Below the pieces are notes generated by a model. That model saw nothing but the letters and a program-made list of their open reading frames with translations. It was not told the origin of the DNA and ran no database searches. A DNA stretch of 64,000 bases from Phenylobacterium deserti (GTDB taxonomy: Bacteria; Pseudomonadota; Alphaproteobacteria; Caulobacterales; Caulobacteraceae), in contig NZ_QFYR01000002.1 of assembly GCF_003254705.1 (NCBI RefSeq), positions 248,001 through 312,000 of the forward strand. Direction: 5' to 3'. Below, one piece after another: positions 16,158 through 24,979 of the stretch. The stretch's first letter is position 1; each line of letters begins with the position of its first letter. A program made the position numbers and the translations under genes.

Positions 16158-18860
16158 TCAGGCGAGCAGCGCAACGGCGGCGCGCACGTCCCGCGTGGTG
16201 CGTCCTTCGTTGAGGTTTCCGACCCGCTCGGCGAGCCGCGCCCGGACCGCCGCGTCCCCCGGTCGGTGTTCAAGGAGGCTCGTGGCGGCGCGCAGGGCGA
16301 GCGCGGCCGCGCCCTGCTGGTCGGCCAGCCGTTCAGCGGCCTCGAACCGGGCGCAGGCCGACGCGAGATCGCCAGCTGCGGCGAGGGCGAGGCCCTGTCC
16401 CCGCAGGGCCTCTGGCGCGCACCAGCCGACCGTGCCGGCCTGGCAGCGGCTCACGGTCTCGTCGGACAGGAGCCGCGCGTCGATCACCGCCAGCTCGTCC
16501 AGCGCCTTGATCGCCGTGACCCGCGGAGGCGGGCCGCCGAGCCGGAACCGGCGGGCCGCCGCGAAGGCGTGTCCCCAGCTCTCGTAGACGACAAGGGAGC
16601 GGCCGACGGAGAGGCGCGTCAGCCGCTCGATCAGGGTCTCGACATCCGGATCCCCGCGCCAGAACGCGACCGGGCAGGCCGCCGCCGAAAGCACATAGGC
16701 CTCGGTGAACGCGTTCTCGATCGCCGCGGCCCGGGCGAGCGCCGCGTCCACGACGGCGCGCGCCCGATCCGCAGCCCCGGTGAGCCAGAGCGCGCGGGCT
16801 TCGATGACCTGCATGGCGCAGACCTGGTCGAGATGCACCTGGCTGTGGAAGGCCGAAGCCACTTCGAGGCACGGCTCCGCCAGGACCTCGGCGACGAGGT
16901 CGAGCGCGCGATCGTGCCGCCCGAGCATGTGGGTCTGCAGGGCCAGCAGCCGCCGCTGGACCAGCTGCGCATCGCGTGATCCCGTCCGCTGCACCACCGG
17001 CGTGAGACGCTCGGCGAAGCCCAGTGCGGCGCGGTAGTCGGCGCGCATGGACGCCTCTCCCGCGAGCCCCCAGACCGCGATCCACTGATGGCGCACGTCC
17101 TCCTGGGCTTCGGCCAGCGCAAGGCAGGCCTCGAAGGATTGCGGGACGAGCGGGTGCAGGCCGCGAGCCTGCACCACCGCGTGCGCGAGCGCGGCGTGCA
17201 TGCGCATGCGGCTGTCGGCCGACGCGCCCGGTAAGGCGAGGCCCCGCTCGAGCCATCCGATGTACTCGTCAAGCAGGACAAGCTGGAACCAGAGCGAAGC
17301 GGAGGCCGCGACGAGGTCGGCGGCCGCCTGGACATCCTGGCCGGCCGAGAAGCGCCAGGCGAGCGCCGCCCGGACTTCGTCGATGATCCGACCGTGAACC
17401 TCGGCCCAGGCCTGGTGAGCGGCCGGATTCCAATCTTCGTTCGCCTGGGCGATCAGCCCCTGCACGTGACGGGCATGCCGCGCCGCGATCTCCGGCGCCC
17501 GAGGGGAGGCCTGCAGCTTGCGGGCGGCGTAGATCCTGGTGGTTTCGAGCAGCCGGAAGGTAAGCCGCGGCCCGGTCCGCTCGCGCGCGAGAAGGGACTT
17601 GGCTGAAAGCTCGCCCACGGCGGCGCGCACGGCGGCGGGCGACAGGTCATCGCCCGCCGAGACCTCCACGGCCGCCGCGAGGGAGAACGGGCCACGGAAG
17701 ACCGCCAGGGCCTCCAGGACCTGCCGCTCGGCCGGGGAGAGAAGGGCGTAGCTCCAGTCCAGGGCCGCGGCGATCGTCTGGCGCCGCGGCAGGGCTGTTC
17801 GCCGTCCGCCCGACAGCAACTCGAGATGGTCGTGCAACTGTCCGGCCAGGCCCTCGAGGCCGAAGGCCTCGATGCGGGCGGCGGCGAGCTCGAGCGCCAG
17901 CGGAAGACCGTCGAGTCGACGACAAAGCTCGGCGGCGACCGGCGCGTCCGCGTCGGTCAGCGTGAAACCCGCCCAGGCGGCCTCGGCCCGCGTCACCAGC
18001 AACTGGATCGCCGGATACTGCAGGGCCTCGCGGGCGGTCAGGTCGCCGGCCGGCGGCGCCGCCAGAGCATCGAGGCGGAGAACCCACTCGCCCTCGCAAC
18101 GTAGAGGTTCGCGGCTCGTGGCCAGGATGGCGAGCGTGGGGCAGGCCTGGAGCAGTTGTTCGGCGAGGCCCGCCACCGTCTCGACGACGTGCTCGCAGTT
18201 GTCGAGCACCAGGAGCCAGTCGCCGCCCGCAAGGTGGCGGACGATGGCTGGCGTCGGATCGCTGGACATCACCGGCAGTCCGAGGGCGACGGCGAGCGTG
18301 CTCGCCGCGAGACGGGCGTCGGCGAGGGCGCTCAAGTCGACGAAGGCCGTCCGGGCCGCCGCGCCCGCATGGCGCCGCGCCACGCTGGTCTTGCCGACGC
18401 CGCCGGGCCCGACGAGGGTCACCAGACGCTGGTGCTCGAAGCGCTGCTGCAGATCGGCGAGCAGCTCGCCGCGGCCGATCAACTCGGGGGCGGCGACAGC
18501 GTCCGGGTCCCGCCGCACGGGGGTCGCGGAAGCGGCGTCGAGGACCGCCGTCGCCAGGCTGTAGCCGACGCCAGGCACGCTGGCGACGAGATCCTCCGGC
18601 CCGAGCGCCTTGCGGAGGCCGGCGATCTGCACCCGGAGGTTCGCCTCCTCCACATGGAGGCCGGGCCACGCCCGGGCCATCAGCTCCGCCTTGGGGACCA
18701 CCGCGCCCCGGGCCTCGGCCAGCGCCCAGAGGATGTCGAAGGCGCGGGAGCCGAGCGGCACGGCGACGTCGTCCCGCAGCACGCGCCGCTGCGCCGGGAA
18801 CAGCGCGAAGCCGGCGAAGTGCAGCGCGGCGGCCGGTCGGGTGTCGCTCGTCTCGAGCAT
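16158..18860 (-). CDS. winged-helix regulator fused to NTPase and TPR-like domains
   Basis: A 900-residue regulator. Residues about 12-105 are an OmpR-type winged helix (RAFDILWALAEARGAVVPKA, EANLRVQIAGLRKALG, GVGYSLA). A STAND/NB-ARC-like NTPase follows, with P-loop GPGGVGKTS (151-159) and Walker B LLVLDNCEHV, and LATSREPL as a sensor motif. The last half is helical and TPR-like, probably the signal-sensing part. Proteins of this layout (predicted ATPase plus DNA-binding domain, COG3903-like) are ATP-switched transcription activators of mostly unknown targets. A paralogue lies at 33094-35931. Nearest targets could be the hydrolase at 15240 or the amidohydrolase operon, but no site is seen. 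Confidence 0.83.
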   Translation of the reverse strand: MLETSDTRPAAALHFAGFALFPAQRRVLRDDVAVPLGSRAFDILWALAEARGAVVPKAELMARAWPGLHVEEANLRVQIAGLRKALGPEDLVASVPGVGYSLATAVLDAASATPVRRDPDAVAAPELIGRGELLADLQQRFEHQRLVTLVGPGGVGKTSVARRHAGAAARTAFVDLSALADARLAASTLAVALGLPVMSSDPTPAIVRHLAGGDWLLVLDNCEHVVETVAGLAEQLLQACPTLAILATSREPLRCEGEWVLRLDALAAPPAGDLTAREALQYPAIQLLVTRAEAAWAGFTLTDADAPVAAELCRRLDGLPLALELAAARIEAFGLEGLAGQLHDHLELLSGGRRTALPRRQTIAAALDWSYALLSPAERQVLEALAVFRGPFSLAAAVEVSAGDDLSPAAVRAAVGELSAKSLLARERTGPRLTFRLLETTRIYAARKLQASPRAPEIAARHARHVQGLIAQANEDWNPAAHQAWAEVHGRIIDEVRAALAWRFSAGQDVQAAADLVAASASLWFQLVLLDEYIGWLERGLALPGASADSRMRMHAALAHAVVQARGLHPLVPQSFEACLALAEAQEDVRHQWIAVWGLAGEASMRADYRAALGFAERLTPVVQRTGSRDAQLVQRRLLALQTHMLGRHDRALDLVAEVLAEPCLEVASAFHSQVHLDQVCAMQVIEARALWLTGAADRARAVVDAALARAAAIENAFTEAYVLSAAACPVAFWRGDPDVETLIERLTRLSVGRSLVVYESWGHAFAAARRFRLGGPPPRVTAIKALDELAVIDARLLSDETVSRCQAGTVGWCAPEALRGQGLALAAAGDLASACARFEAAERLADQQGAAALALRAATSLLEHRPGDAAVRARLAERVGNLNEGRTTRDVRAAVALLA

Positions 18861-19062
18861 CGGCGCGTCTCGGTGGGATGGAAGCTGGCGGCCAACCTAC
18901 ACCAATCCGACCTGACGGGAGAGGGTCGCCGCCCGCCGTCGCCTTGCGGCTGCCACCTTGTGTTCCCGCGCGCGGCGCGCCGGTCGGCGGGCGCGGGGGA
19001 TCAGGCGCCCGTCGCCGGCGACCTGAGCCCCGGCGGCCAGGCCTCTGGCGCTGCGACAGACG

Positions 19063-21030
19063 TCAGACCGCCCAGCAGGCGCAGCCGAACGCACCCCAGA
19101 AGGCCGCGGCGTCACCGGCCGGGGCGGGCCCGTAGGCGCGGGCATGCTGGTGGCCGTGCACGCCGCAGGGTCTGGCGCAGCCGCAGGCGGAGCTCAGCCT
19201 GGCGAGGGCGTCGTCGCTGGTGGCGGGGCGGGCTGTGGACGGACGGGCGTGCTGGCCGCCGAAGGTGCGGGTCGGCGACCAGTCGGGCATGGCGGGGGGC
19301 AGGGGCGGCGCCAGGTGGGCGAAGGGGCCCGAGCCGTGCACCACCTCGCCGCCCAGCAGGGTGAGGTCCGAGCTGATCTCTGCGATCGCCTGTTCGGGGA
19401 CGTGGACGTAGTCCGCCGAGAGGACCGCCAGGTCCGCCAGCTGGCCGACGGCGATCTGCCCTTTCTTGCCCGCCTCGCTGGAGAACCAGGTGTTGGCCTG
19501 CGTCCAGAGCCGGAGGGCCGCCTCCCTGTCGAGGCGATTGGCGGCGGGGTAGAGCGGCAGGCCGCCGACGGTCCGGCCGGTGACGAGCCAGGCGAGGCAG
19601 ACCCAGGGATTGTAGGACGCCACCCGGGTGGCGTCGGTGCCGGCCCCGACGCGCACGCCGGCCGCCAGCATCCGGCGGATCGGCGGCGTGGCTTCGGCCG
19701 CGCGCGCGCCGTAGCGCGCCACGAAGTCCTCGCCCTGGTAGGCCATGCGGTGCTGCACGGCGATGCCGCCGCCCAGGGCGGCGATGCGATCGATGTTGCG
19801 GTCGCTGATCGTCTCGGCGTGATCGAAGAACCAGGGCAGGCGATCGATCGGGGTGTCGCGGTGGACAGTCTCGAAAACGTCCAGGGCCCGGCTGATGGTC
19901 TCGTCATAGGTGGCGTGCATCCGCCAGGGCCAGCGGTTCTCGGCGAGCAGCCGGATCACCGGCTCCAGGTCGGCTTCCATGTTCGGCGGCATCTCCGGCC
20001 GCGGCTGGCGGAAGTCCTCGAAGTCGGCCGCCGAATAGACCAGCATCTCGCCGGCCCCGTTGTGCCGGTAGAGGTCGTCGCCCTGGCCCGGCCGCACCTG
20101 CCCGGCCCAGCCGGCGAAGTCGGCCAGCTCCTCCCGCGGCTTCTGCGTGAAGAGGTTGTAGGCGATGCGCAGGGTGAGCTGCCCCTCGGCATGCAGCGTC
20201 TCGATGACCTGGTAGTCCTCCGGGTAGTTCTGCAGGCCGCCGCCGGCGTCGATCACCGAGGTGACGCCCAGGCGGTTCATCTCGCGCATGAAATGGCGGG
20301 TGGAGTTGAGCTGGTAGTCGGGCGGGAGCTTCGGGCCCTTGGCCAGGGTGGCGTAGAGCAGGCTGGCGTTCGGCCGGGCCAGCAGCAGGCCCGTCGGGTT
20401 CCCCGCCGCATCCCGCTGGATCTCGCCGCCGGGCGGATCCGGCGTCTCACGGGTGTAGCCGACGGCGCGCAGGGCGGCGGCGTTCAGCAAGGCGCGGTCG
20501 TAGAGGTGCAGGATGAACACCGGCGTGTCCGGCGCCGCGGCGTTGAGCTCGGCCAGGGTCGGCAGGCGCCGCTCGGCGAACTGATGCGCGCTGAAGCCGC
20601 CCACCACCCGCACCCACTGGGGCGGCGGGGTGACCGCCACCTGCCGCTTCAGCATGGACATGGCGTCCGCCAGGCTGCGGACCCCGTCCCAGCGCAGCTC
20701 CATGTTGTAGTTCAGGCCGCCGCGGATCACGTGCATGTGGCTGTCGATCAGGCCGGGGACCACCCGCCGCCCGCCGAGGTCGAGCACCTGGGTCCGGGGG
20801 GCGCGGGCGCCCAGGAGGTCGCGGGCCGCGCCGACGGCGGAGATCCGGCCGGCGGTGATCGCCACCGCCTCCGGGTCGAGGTTGGCCGGGTCGAGGGTGG
20901 AGAAGCGGCCGTGGATCAGGATCAGGTCGGGAGGGGTCATCGCGGCCTCCGAGGGGCGGGCGTGGAGAATGGCGGCGGCGCCGGCCGCCAGGCCGCCCAG
21001 CACCGGTCGGCGGGTGAGTGGGGTGTCCAT
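19063..21030 (-). CDS. exported amidohydrolase (YtcJ-like) with Cys-rich tail
   Basis: A 655-residue amidohydrolase of the metal-dependent superfamily. The N-terminus has a signal-like stretch (LTRRPVLGGLAAGAAAILHA) with twin arginines absent from a strict Tat motif, so export is likely but the route is unclear. The metal-binding HxH is in VPGLIDSHMHVIRGG, a later His in the FFDHAE region and Asp in GAGTDATR complete the site. Relatives hydrolyse N-acyl or cyclic amides. Unusually, the C-terminus is Cys/His-rich (SACGCARPCGVHGHQHA and GCACWAV), which could bind metal or be a redox tail. It is last in a five-gene run starting at osmC (23512). Confidence 0.85.
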   Translation of the reverse strand: MDTPLTRRPVLGGLAAGAAAILHARPSEAAMTPPDLILIHGRFSTLDPANLDPEAVAITAGRISAVGAARDLLGARAPRTQVLDLGGRRVVPGLIDSHMHVIRGGLNYNMELRWDGVRSLADAMSMLKRQVAVTPPPQWVRVVGGFSAHQFAERRLPTLAELNAAAPDTPVFILHLYDRALLNAAALRAVGYTRETPDPPGGEIQRDAAGNPTGLLLARPNASLLYATLAKGPKLPPDYQLNSTRHFMREMNRLGVTSVIDAGGGLQNYPEDYQVIETLHAEGQLTLRIAYNLFTQKPREELADFAGWAGQVRPGQGDDLYRHNGAGEMLVYSAADFEDFRQPRPEMPPNMEADLEPVIRLLAENRWPWRMHATYDETISRALDVFETVHRDTPIDRLPWFFDHAETISDRNIDRIAALGGGIAVQHRMAYQGEDFVARYGARAAEATPPIRRMLAAGVRVGAGTDATRVASYNPWVCLAWLVTGRTVGGLPLYPAANRLDREAALRLWTQANTWFSSEAGKKGQIAVGQLADLAVLSADYVHVPEQAIAEISSDLTLLGGEVVHGSGPFAHLAPPLPPAMPDWSPTRTFGGQHARPSTARPATSDDALARLSSACGCARPCGVHGHQHARAYGPAPAGDAAAFWGAFGCACWAV

Positions 21031-21049
21031 CGCCAAGACCTCCGGGGCG

Positions 21050-21313
21050 TCAGCCGTCCGCGCCCGGCTGCGGAGGCGGCCTGGGCGACAGCGGGACCCG
21101 GCGGATGTCGCGATCGGCGTCGGTGCGGGTCTCCGCCAGCCCGGCCGGCCGGGCGACCAGCTGCCGGATCCGCGCCGGGACCTGCTCGCCCACCAGCATG
21201 CCGAACAGGCCGACGAGCGCGATCACCGGCGGCGCCGGCGATCGCACCTGGAAGGCGCCGTAGAGGAGGCCGGCGGCGAGCCCCATGGCCAGGGCGATCA
21301 GGTAGGGCTTCAT
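21050..21313 (-). CDS. XapX-domain small membrane protein
   Basis: An 87-residue protein whose first 55 residues match the XapX (DUF1427) family: YLIALAMGLAAGLLYGAFQV, then RSPAPPVIALVGLFGMLVGE, forming two membrane helices around the conserved RSPAPP turn. The rest is a polar tail. Family function is unknown; members often sit next to hydrolases of the isochorismatase family and amidohydrolases, exactly as here (upstream gene 21350, downstream gene 21030). Spacing on both sides is short, supporting an operon. Confidence 0.85.
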   Translation of the reverse strand: MKPYLIALAMGLAAGLLYGAFQVRSPAPPVIALVGLFGMLVGEQVPARIRQLVARPAGLAETRTDADRDIRRVPLSPRPPPQPGADG

Positions 21314-21349
21314 GGCGGCCTCGCGGGAGGTGGGCTCTGACGGGCGCGC

Positions 21350-22003
21350 TCAGCCTTCGTGCGCGTCGAACATGGTCTTGGCGTAGATGATGCCCAGCCC
21401 GTAGGCGCCGCCGTATTGCGCGGCGATGCCGGTGGTCAGGGCGTAGGTCTCGGCGCGACCCCAGTCGCGCTGCAGCTCGAGCAGGTACTGCAGGGCGGTG
21501 AGCGGCTGGGCGCCGGCCTGGATCATGCGCTGGACCGCCCGTTCGTGGGCTTCCGTCGACACGTCGCCGCAGGCGTCGGTGATCACATAGGCCGCGAAGC
21601 CCTGCTCGAGGGCCGAGAGCACCGGTCCGACGATGCAGACCGACGTCCAGAGGCCGCAGAACACCACCCGCGTGCGGCCGGCGGCGTTGATCTCCGCAAC
21701 CGCCCCGGCGTCCTCCCAGGCGTTCATGGTCGTGCGGTCGAGCAGGCGGTGGTTCGGGAAGGGCGCGGTGACCTCGTCGAACATCGGGCCGGAGAAGCTG
21801 CGCTCCGCGACGGTGGTCAGGAGGGTCGGCACCCCGAACCCGGCCGCGGCCCGCGCCACCAGCGCGGCGTTGGTGCGCAGCAGAACCGGGTCGATGGAGT
21901 GGGTGGCGAAGGCCATCTGCGACTGGAAGTCGATCATGACCAGGGCATGGTCGTGCGGGGTGAGGAGCCGGGCGGCGGGTGCGGCGGTGGCGGTCAGCGG
22001 CAT
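21350..22003 (-). CDS. isochorismatase-family cysteine hydrolase (YcaC-like)
   Basis: A 217-residue cysteine hydrolase of the isochorismatase superfamily. The catalytic Asp lies in the first strand (VMIDFQSQM), a Thr/Lys-type site is replaced here by RTTMNAWED, and the nucleophile Cys is in CGLWTSVCIVGPVLSA, followed by YVITDACGDVS. The pattern is closest to YcaC-like hydrolases, which act on small amides or unknown substrates. It has no signal peptide. It is third in the osmC operon, 36 bp upstream of the XapX gene. Confidence 0.83.
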   Translation of the reverse strand: MPLTATAAPAARLLTPHDHALVMIDFQSQMAFATHSIDPVLLRTNAALVARAAAGFGVPTLLTTVAERSFSGPMFDEVTAPFPNHRLLDRTTMNAWEDAGAVAEINAAGRTRVVFCGLWTSVCIVGPVLSALEQGFAAYVITDACGDVSTEAHERAVQRMIQAGAQPLTALQYLLELQRDWGRAETYALTTGIAAQYGGAYGLGIIYAKTMFDAHEG

Positions 22004-22061
22004 GGAGGCCTCCGAAGGGCGTGCGGGGTGGGACCTGGAGAAGGGGGGCGGAAGGCGCGCG

Positions 22062-23024
22062 TCACCCGGCCGGGGGCGGCGGCTCGTCCAGGAAGGCGGC
22101 GACGTCCCGCCCGACGAGCTGGGGATACTGGAACATGAAGGCGTGGCCGGCGTCCGGGTAGAGGATCAGCCGGGCCTGGGGCAGGGCCTGCGCGAGCGCG
22201 TAGGACTGGATGGTCGGGATCATGTTGTCCTCCACCCCGTTGGCGACCAGCACCGGCTTGCGGATCTGCGGGGCGCGGCGCAGCAACGAGGTCTCCGGCG
22301 TGCCGACGTCCGAGCCGGCCGACAGCATGGCCCGCCAGGTGGCTTCGCTCACCCGCACGTCGAAGGCGCCGGGCCGTTGCCGCAGGCGCGCCAGGTGCGC
22401 CCGGCCGGCGGCCTGGCTGGTCGGCGTGTTGCGGAAGAACAGGAAAAGGAAGTCCTCGTCCGTGTTCACGGGCTTGGTGGCGACCTGCAGCGCCTCGGCG
22501 CGCAGGTTGGCGCCCTCGACATAGCCCGCGCCGCTTCCGACGATCACCAGCCGGCGGACCAGCTCGGGATGGTCCAGCGTCAGCTGCTGGGCCACCAGGC
22601 CGCCGAAGGAGTAGCCGAGCAGGTCCACCTCCTTCAGGCCGAGCGCGCGGATGAAGGCGGCGGCGTTGTCGGACCAGCCCGCCAGGCGCGGCGAGGCGAG
22701 GCCGTCGGTCCGCGCGACCCCGACATTGTCGAAGATGATCACCCGTCGGGTCCGGGCCAGGGCGTCGAGGAAGGCCGGGTCCCACTCGTCCATCGAGCCG
22801 CGGAAGCGGTTGAGCAGCACCAGCGGCCTGGCCCCGGCCGGTCCCACCGCCCGATAGGCGTAGGTGACCTCGCCGACCTTCAGGCTCGAGGTCGGCGCGC
22901 AGACCGACAGGCAGCGGTCCGGCGGCGCGGCGGCGGCGGGCAGGGCGGGGGCGCTCAGCGTGAGCGCGGCGACAACGCCGGCCAGGGCGCCTCGCACGCG
23001 GCGGGTGTGGCGGTTTAAGCGCAT
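22062..23024 (-). CDS. exported alpha/beta hydrolase (RFRGxMDxWDPAFLD subgroup)
   Basis: A 320-residue hydrolase with a Sec signal peptide (GALAGVVAALTLSAPALPAAAA, cut near residue 33). After it come the subgroup motif NRFRGSMDEWDPAFLDAL, nucleophile Ser139 in GYSFGG, an acid in ANGVEDNM, and His in DAGHAFMF. Two Cys just after the signal (CLSVCAP) may form a disulphide. It is the periplasmic counterpart of the cytoplasmic hydrolase at 15240. An in-frame extension to 23837 is open but would bypass the signal peptide and overlap osmC; the ATG at 23024 with GGAGAG upstream is correct. Second gene of the osmC operon. Confidence 0.87.
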   Translation of the reverse strand: MRLNRHTRRVRGALAGVVAALTLSAPALPAAAAPPDRCLSVCAPTSSLKVGEVTYAYRAVGPAGARPLVLLNRFRGSMDEWDPAFLDALARTRRVIIFDNVGVARTDGLASPRLAGWSDNAAAFIRALGLKEVDLLGYSFGGLVAQQLTLDHPELVRRLVIVGSGAGYVEGANLRAEALQVATKPVNTDEDFLFLFFRNTPTSQAAGRAHLARLRQRPGAFDVRVSEATWRAMLSAGSDVGTPETSLLRRAPQIRKPVLVANGVEDNMIPTIQSYALAQALPQARLILYPDAGHAFMFQYPQLVGRDVAAFLDEPPPPAG

Positions 23025-23068
23025 GGCGGGACTCTCCGGAAAATGGGGCGGGACGGCGGCGCAGGAGC

Positions 23069-23512
23069 TCAGGCCGCGGCGTCGAGCGACGCTGCGTGGG
23101 TGATCTCCGCCCGGAACAGCTTGGAGACCGGGCAGATTTCGTGGGTGCGGGCCACGTGGGCCTGGAAGTCCGCCAGGCTGAGATCCGCGACTTGGCCGCG
23201 GACGGTGAGATGCACGGCGGGGATCACGAAATCTCCGTCCTGCTCCTCCAGGGTGACCTCGGCCTCGGTGCGCAGCGCGTCCGCCTTCAGCCCGGCCTGA
23301 CCCAGCACCAGGGTCAGGGCCATGGTGAAGCAGGCGGCGTGGGCCGCGGCCAGCAGCTCCTCGGGGTTGGACCCGGGCCGCCCCTCGAAGCGGCTCGCCG
23401 CGCCGTAGGGGAAGTCGCACAGGGCGCCGCTGGCGCTCGAGATCGAGCCGCGGCCTTCGAACGCGCCGCCGGTCCAGGTCGCGGACCCTCGACGTTTGAC
23501 CTTGATGGGCAT
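23069..23512 (-). CDS. osmC: OsmC-family peroxidase-like protein
   Basis: A 147-residue OsmC/Ohr-family protein. The first reactive Cys is in ELLAAAHAACFTMALT and the second in HEICPVSKLF, the two Cys that reduce organic hydroperoxides in this family; ATWTGGAFEGRGSI and GSNPEELLAAAHAACF are typical of the OsmC rather than the Ohr branch. It works in the cytoplasm with lipoyl or thiol reductants. Start ATG at 23512 has GAGGAG eight bases upstream. It leads a five-gene unit (OsmC, alpha/beta hydrolase, cysteine hydrolase, XapX, amidohydrolase; gaps 44, 58, 36 and 19 bp) and has the island's shared upstream element 58 bp before its start. Confidence 0.88.
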   Translation of the reverse strand: MPIKVKRRGSATWTGGAFEGRGSISSASGALCDFPYGAASRFEGRPGSNPEELLAAAHAACFTMALTLVLGQAGLKADALRTEAEVTLEEQDGDFVIPAVHLTVRGQVADLSLADFQAHVARTHEICPVSKLFRAEITHAASLDAAA

Positions 23513-23570
23513 GGACAGCGCTCCTCGGCTCGGGTGTGTCCGCAGAGCATCCCGCATCGGGCGTCGCCTG

Positions 23571-23590
23571 GATTTGACGGAACCGGCGCC
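23571..23590 (-). promoter_or_regulatory. shared island element, copy upstream of osmC
   Basis: Plus-strand GATTTGACGGAACCGGCGCC matches the copy at 26228-26247 at 17 of 20 positions. It lies 58 bp before the osmC ATG, and its AAATC end points to the gene, as in the other copies. Candidate activator site overlapping the -35 region. Confidence 0.6.
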
Positions 23591-23737
23591 GATTGTCTGG
23601 ACCGGCGTGGCCGGCCGGCGTCCGCCCGGAGTCGCCGACGGGGCGCCCCCGCCAGAACGGAAAAGGCCGGCGCGCCTTGCGAGGCGCGCCGGCAGTCGGT
23701 CGGCTCAGGTTGGGCGGGAGGTGGCCGACGGAAGGGA

Positions 23738-24544
23738 TCAGGCCGCGGCCAGGGGGCGGGTCAGGCGGCTGTGGGCGTTGGCCGCCGCCCAGTCGAGGGC
23801 GTAGTCGGCCACGGCCTCCCAGCCCCGGTCCAGGCACGTCCAGTGCGAGCGGTCCTCGAAGATCTTGAGCTCCGTGCGGGAGGCGGCGCGCTTCTGCTTC
23901 TCGAAGATGGCCCGGGTCATGCTCGCATCGGCGATGAGGTCCTTGCCGCCGCCGATCAGCAGCAGCGGGGCGCGGGTCCGGCTGCTCCAGGTGATGGCGC
24001 CCGCCGCCTTGAGGATGCCGTCCCAGTAGACCTTGCCGGGCGTCGGCACGATGTAGCGGTCGTACATGGCGTCGCTTTCGTGCAGCGGCAGGGTCTGCGC
24101 AAAGCGGGTTCGGAAGAAGGTGCGCGACATGTGCATCAGCTTGCCGCCGCTGAACGGGTCGGACAGCACCGGCCAGGCTGAGACGATCGCGTGGGGCCCG
24201 AGCGGGACGCCAGGCGTCGGCGCGGGGTCGATGGCCACGCCCGCGGCGCCGTGCCCGCGGTCCAGCAGGTGCTGCACGAACACGCCGCCGAGCGAGTGGC
24301 CGATGAGGATCGGCGCTTCCGGCAGGCTCTGGATCAGCCGCTCATAGTGCTCGACGATCCGCTTCTGGCCGACCTTGGCCAGCGCTGGATCGGGTTGATC
24401 GCGCAGGGCCCGGGGCTCGCGGTCGTCGAGCGGCCAGTCCGGGGCGATGACGGTGTAGCCGCGCGCCTCGTAGTGTTTGCGGAAGCCGTCCCAGCACCTG
24501 GCGTTCAGCCAGGCCCCGTGGATGAGCATGATGGTCTTGGACAT
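23738..24544 (-). CDS. alpha/beta hydrolase (HGAW type)
   Basis: A 268-residue cytoplasmic alpha/beta hydrolase starting MSKTIMLIHGAWLNARCWDG. The HGAW oxyanion loop, nucleophile Ser84 in GHSLGGVFVQHLLDRG, an acid in GGGKDLIAD and His in DRSHWTC make a complete triad. It is a paralogue of the hydrolase at 26418-27281, sharing HGAW, GAAGVAI(D/N)PAP and the P-T-PGK/R stretch. Start ATG at 24544 has AGGAG upstream; the longer open frame is not needed. It has its own copy of the shared element at 24618-24637 and is separated from osmC by 225 bp, so it is probably its own unit. Confidence 0.87.
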   Translation of the reverse strand: MSKTIMLIHGAWLNARCWDGFRKHYEARGYTVIAPDWPLDDREPRALRDQPDPALAKVGQKRIVEHYERLIQSLPEAPILIGHSLGGVFVQHLLDRGHGAAGVAIDPAPTPGVPLGPHAIVSAWPVLSDPFSGGKLMHMSRTFFRTRFAQTLPLHESDAMYDRYIVPTPGKVYWDGILKAAGAITWSSRTRAPLLLIGGGKDLIADASMTRAIFEKQKRAASRTELKIFEDRSHWTCLDRGWEAVADYALDWAAANAHSRLTRPLAAA

Positions 24545-24617
24545 GGCGTTCTCCTTGCGCAGATCGGCAAGCCTGTTCTGAGGGCGCCGACAGGGTGGGC
24601 GAAGGGCGGGCGCCTGG

Positions 24618-24637
24618 TCTTGGACGTTTCCGGGCCG
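24618..24637 (-). promoter_or_regulatory. shared island element, copy upstream of 24544 hydrolase
   Basis: Plus-strand TCTTGGACGTTTCCGGGCCG shares TTGGACG-N-TTCCGG with the 26228 copy and has the same orientation to the gene, 73 bp before its ATG. This is one of the weaker copies. Confidence 0.4.
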
Positions 24638-24835
24638 GCTGGCGCCGAACAGGCCCGCCGGCGGCGGGCTCTGGCGCTGGCGCGCCGGGATGGATGCCGC
24701 CGGGAGGCGGGCGAGAAGATCCGTGCTGGCGCAGGGCGAAGACTGGCGGCTCACCGGCCAAGGCGGCTTGACCGCGCAACCTCGCGACAAGCGGAAGCGG
24801 GCCGCACAGCCTGCGCTGTGCGGCCCGCAGGCGCG

Positions 24836-24976
24836 TCAGGGGCCTTCGGGTCGATTGGCCGCCGGTGGATCGCTTGCCGGGAAGGACTCCTCGAGCGCTT
24901 CCTCCAGCCGGCGGTCCTGATCGCGCCTGTCCCGGTCCGCCGCGCCGGGCGGTTCGCTGTCGCGGGGTTCACCCAT
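24836..24976 (-). CDS. tiny acidic protein with EESFPASDPP motif
   Basis: A 46-residue protein: MGEPRDSEPPGAADRDRRDQ, then LEEALEESFPASDPPAANRP. The motif L-(D/E)-E-A-L-(E/D)-E-S-F-P-A-S-D-P-P is well conserved in very small alphaproteobacterial proteins of unknown function, which makes this a real gene despite its size. Its ATG lies three bases after the stop of the gene at 24980-25177, so the two are translationally linked. Confidence 0.6.
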   Translation of the reverse strand: MGEPRDSEPPGAADRDRRDQDRRLEEALEESFPASDPPAANRPEGP

Positions 24977-24979
24977 GGC

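Noticed and set aside
19144..21390. 748-codon plus-strand open frame opposite the amidohydrolase
   Set aside because: Composition and lack of motifs mark it as a shadow; the minus strand has the amidohydrolase metal-binding motifs.
22062..23837. 591-residue version of the exported hydrolase
   Set aside because: The extra 270 residues would overlap osmC and bury the signal peptide; the ATG at 23024 has a ribosome site.
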